Assembly: GCA_937959095.1 (NCBI GenBank)
Contig: CALGLY010000770.1
Coordinates: forward strand, 1-6,727
Origin: an uncultured Saprospiraceae bacterium
GTDB lineage: Bacteria > Bacteroidota > Bacteroidia > Chitinophagales > Saprospiraceae
Length of the DNA: 6,727 nt
Direction of reading: 5' to 3'
Positions within the stretch are counted from its first letter, which is position 1; every line of letters begins with the position of its first letter. A program made the translations under genes and the position numbers. This document shows positions 6,180-6,727 of the stretch, piece by piece. Under the pieces are notes generated by a model. That model saw nothing but the letters and a program-made list of their open reading frames with translations. It ran no database searches and was not told where the DNA came from.

Positions 6180-6727
6180 ACCAGCAATCCTATCAAAAAT
6201 TAAATCAGTTTGAGTTACCACCCAATTTCAGAGGTCGTCCAGGTTGGTATGTGCAGTTGTGGTGGATTGTGCAGAAATTATTCTTTAAAACCTCTCCGCA
6301 ATTTCTGTATGGCTGGCGACGGTGGTTACTAAGAGCTTTTGGTGCGAAAGTAGGAAAAGGCGTAATTCTGCGGCCTAGCATGCACACGCAATTCCCTTGG
6401 AAAGTCAGCATAGGAGATTACAGTTGGATAGGCGATGAAGTGGTTTTATATAGTCTTGGAGAAATAGAAATAGGGGCAAATGTAGTCATCTCCCAACGCT
6501 CCTATATCTGCACGGGTTCACATGATTATAAAGCAGAAAGCTTCCCTATTTATGCTAAAAAAATAACGATTGAGGACGAGTGCTGGCTCGCTACCGATGT
6601 CTATGTCGCGCCTGATGTGACGATTGGGCGTGGCACGGTAGTTGGGGCGCGTTCTTCTGTCTTTGGAGATTTGCCAGCAGGTATTATTGCTTTGGGTTCG
6701 CCTGCAAAAAAAATAAAAAATCGCTAG
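6176..6727 (+). CDS. WcaF-like left-handed beta-helix acetyltransferase
   Basis: A 183-residue acyltransferase of the hexapeptide-repeat (LbH) class, related to the colanic-acid acetyltransferase WcaF, which probably moves an acetyl group from acetyl-CoA to a sugar hydroxyl. An aromatic N-terminal helix (WYVQLWWIVQKLFF, 24-37) comes before the helix core. Hexapeptide-like turns follow: VGKGVIL (59-65), IGDYSWIGDEV (79-89), IGANVVIS (99-106) and VAPDVTIGRGTVVGARSSV (144-162). The likely catalytic histidine is H116 in TGSHDY (113-118). The end, ALGSPAKKIK (172-181), matches the usual GxPAKxIK cap that helps to bind CoA. The length is normal for WcaF. The start overlaps the GT2 stop as ATGA (6176-6179), indicating coupled translation. 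The TAG stop is the last codon in the window, so the gene is complete. The acetylated sugar is unknown. Confidence 0.94.
   Translation: MNQQSYQKLNQFELPPNFRGRPGWYVQLWWIVQKLFFKTSPQFLYGWRRWLLRAFGAKVGKGVILRPSMHTQFPWKVSIGDYSWIGDEVVLYSLGEIEIGANVVISQRSYICTGSHDYKAESFPIYAKKITIEDECWLATDVYVAPDVTIGRGTVVGARSSVFGDLPAGIIALGSPAKKIKNR

Noticed and set aside
1..6727. Search for a new defence, mobile or RNA-based system
   Set aside because: Every gene falls in a known glycan-biosynthesis family, and I saw no transposase, terminal inverted repeats, tRNA, CRISPR-like array or structured RNA beyond the single hairpin.

Overview
The window is a compact stretch of a surface-polysaccharide biosynthesis locus. All seven genes lie on the + strand. 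In order they encode a GT4 glycosyltransferase (its start lies before the window), a second GT4 glycosyltransferase, an FkbM-family methyltransferase, a third GT4 glycosyltransferase, a GT8 glycosyltransferase, a GT2 glycosyltransferase of the WaaE/KdtX type, and a WcaF-like left-handed beta-helix acetyltransferase that ends on the last base.

The host is most likely a member of the Bacteroidota, and this is an inference. The DNA is moderately AT-rich, start codons are preceded by A-rich tracts rather than clear Shine-Dalgarno sequences, and the two real spacers carry short low-complexity repeats of kinds I associate with that phylum and also with cyanobacteria. The sequence does not allow a genus to be named.

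Layout: from the left edge to about 2314 the genes are loosely packed. Gene 1 ends inside a perfect 14-bp hairpin. A 74-bp spacer with an AT-rich heptamer-like repeat leads into gene 2, and a 51-bp spacer with three GC-rich 8-mers leads into gene 3. From gene 3 onward the genes are tightly joined: a probable 17-nt overlap, a 17-nt overlap, a 2-nt gap and a 4-nt ATGA overlap. Genes 3 to 7 therefore probably form one translationally coupled transcription unit. No stretch longer than 300 bases lacks a gene.

Functional picture (inference): five glycosyltransferases from three structural classes would add successive sugars to a lipid-linked oligosaccharide on the cytoplasmic side of the inner membrane. 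The FkbM methyltransferase and the acetyltransferase would add O-methyl and O-acetyl groups. No flippase, polymerase, chain-length regulator, initiating phosphoglycosyltransferase or nucleotide-sugar enzyme is visible, so these must lie outside the window. I see no defence system, mobile element, CRISPR array or RNA gene. The content is ordinary for an accessory glycan locus. The points most worth a second look are the hairpin at the end of gene 1, the two different spacer repeats, and departures from the usual active-site motifs in the GT8 and GT2 enzymes.
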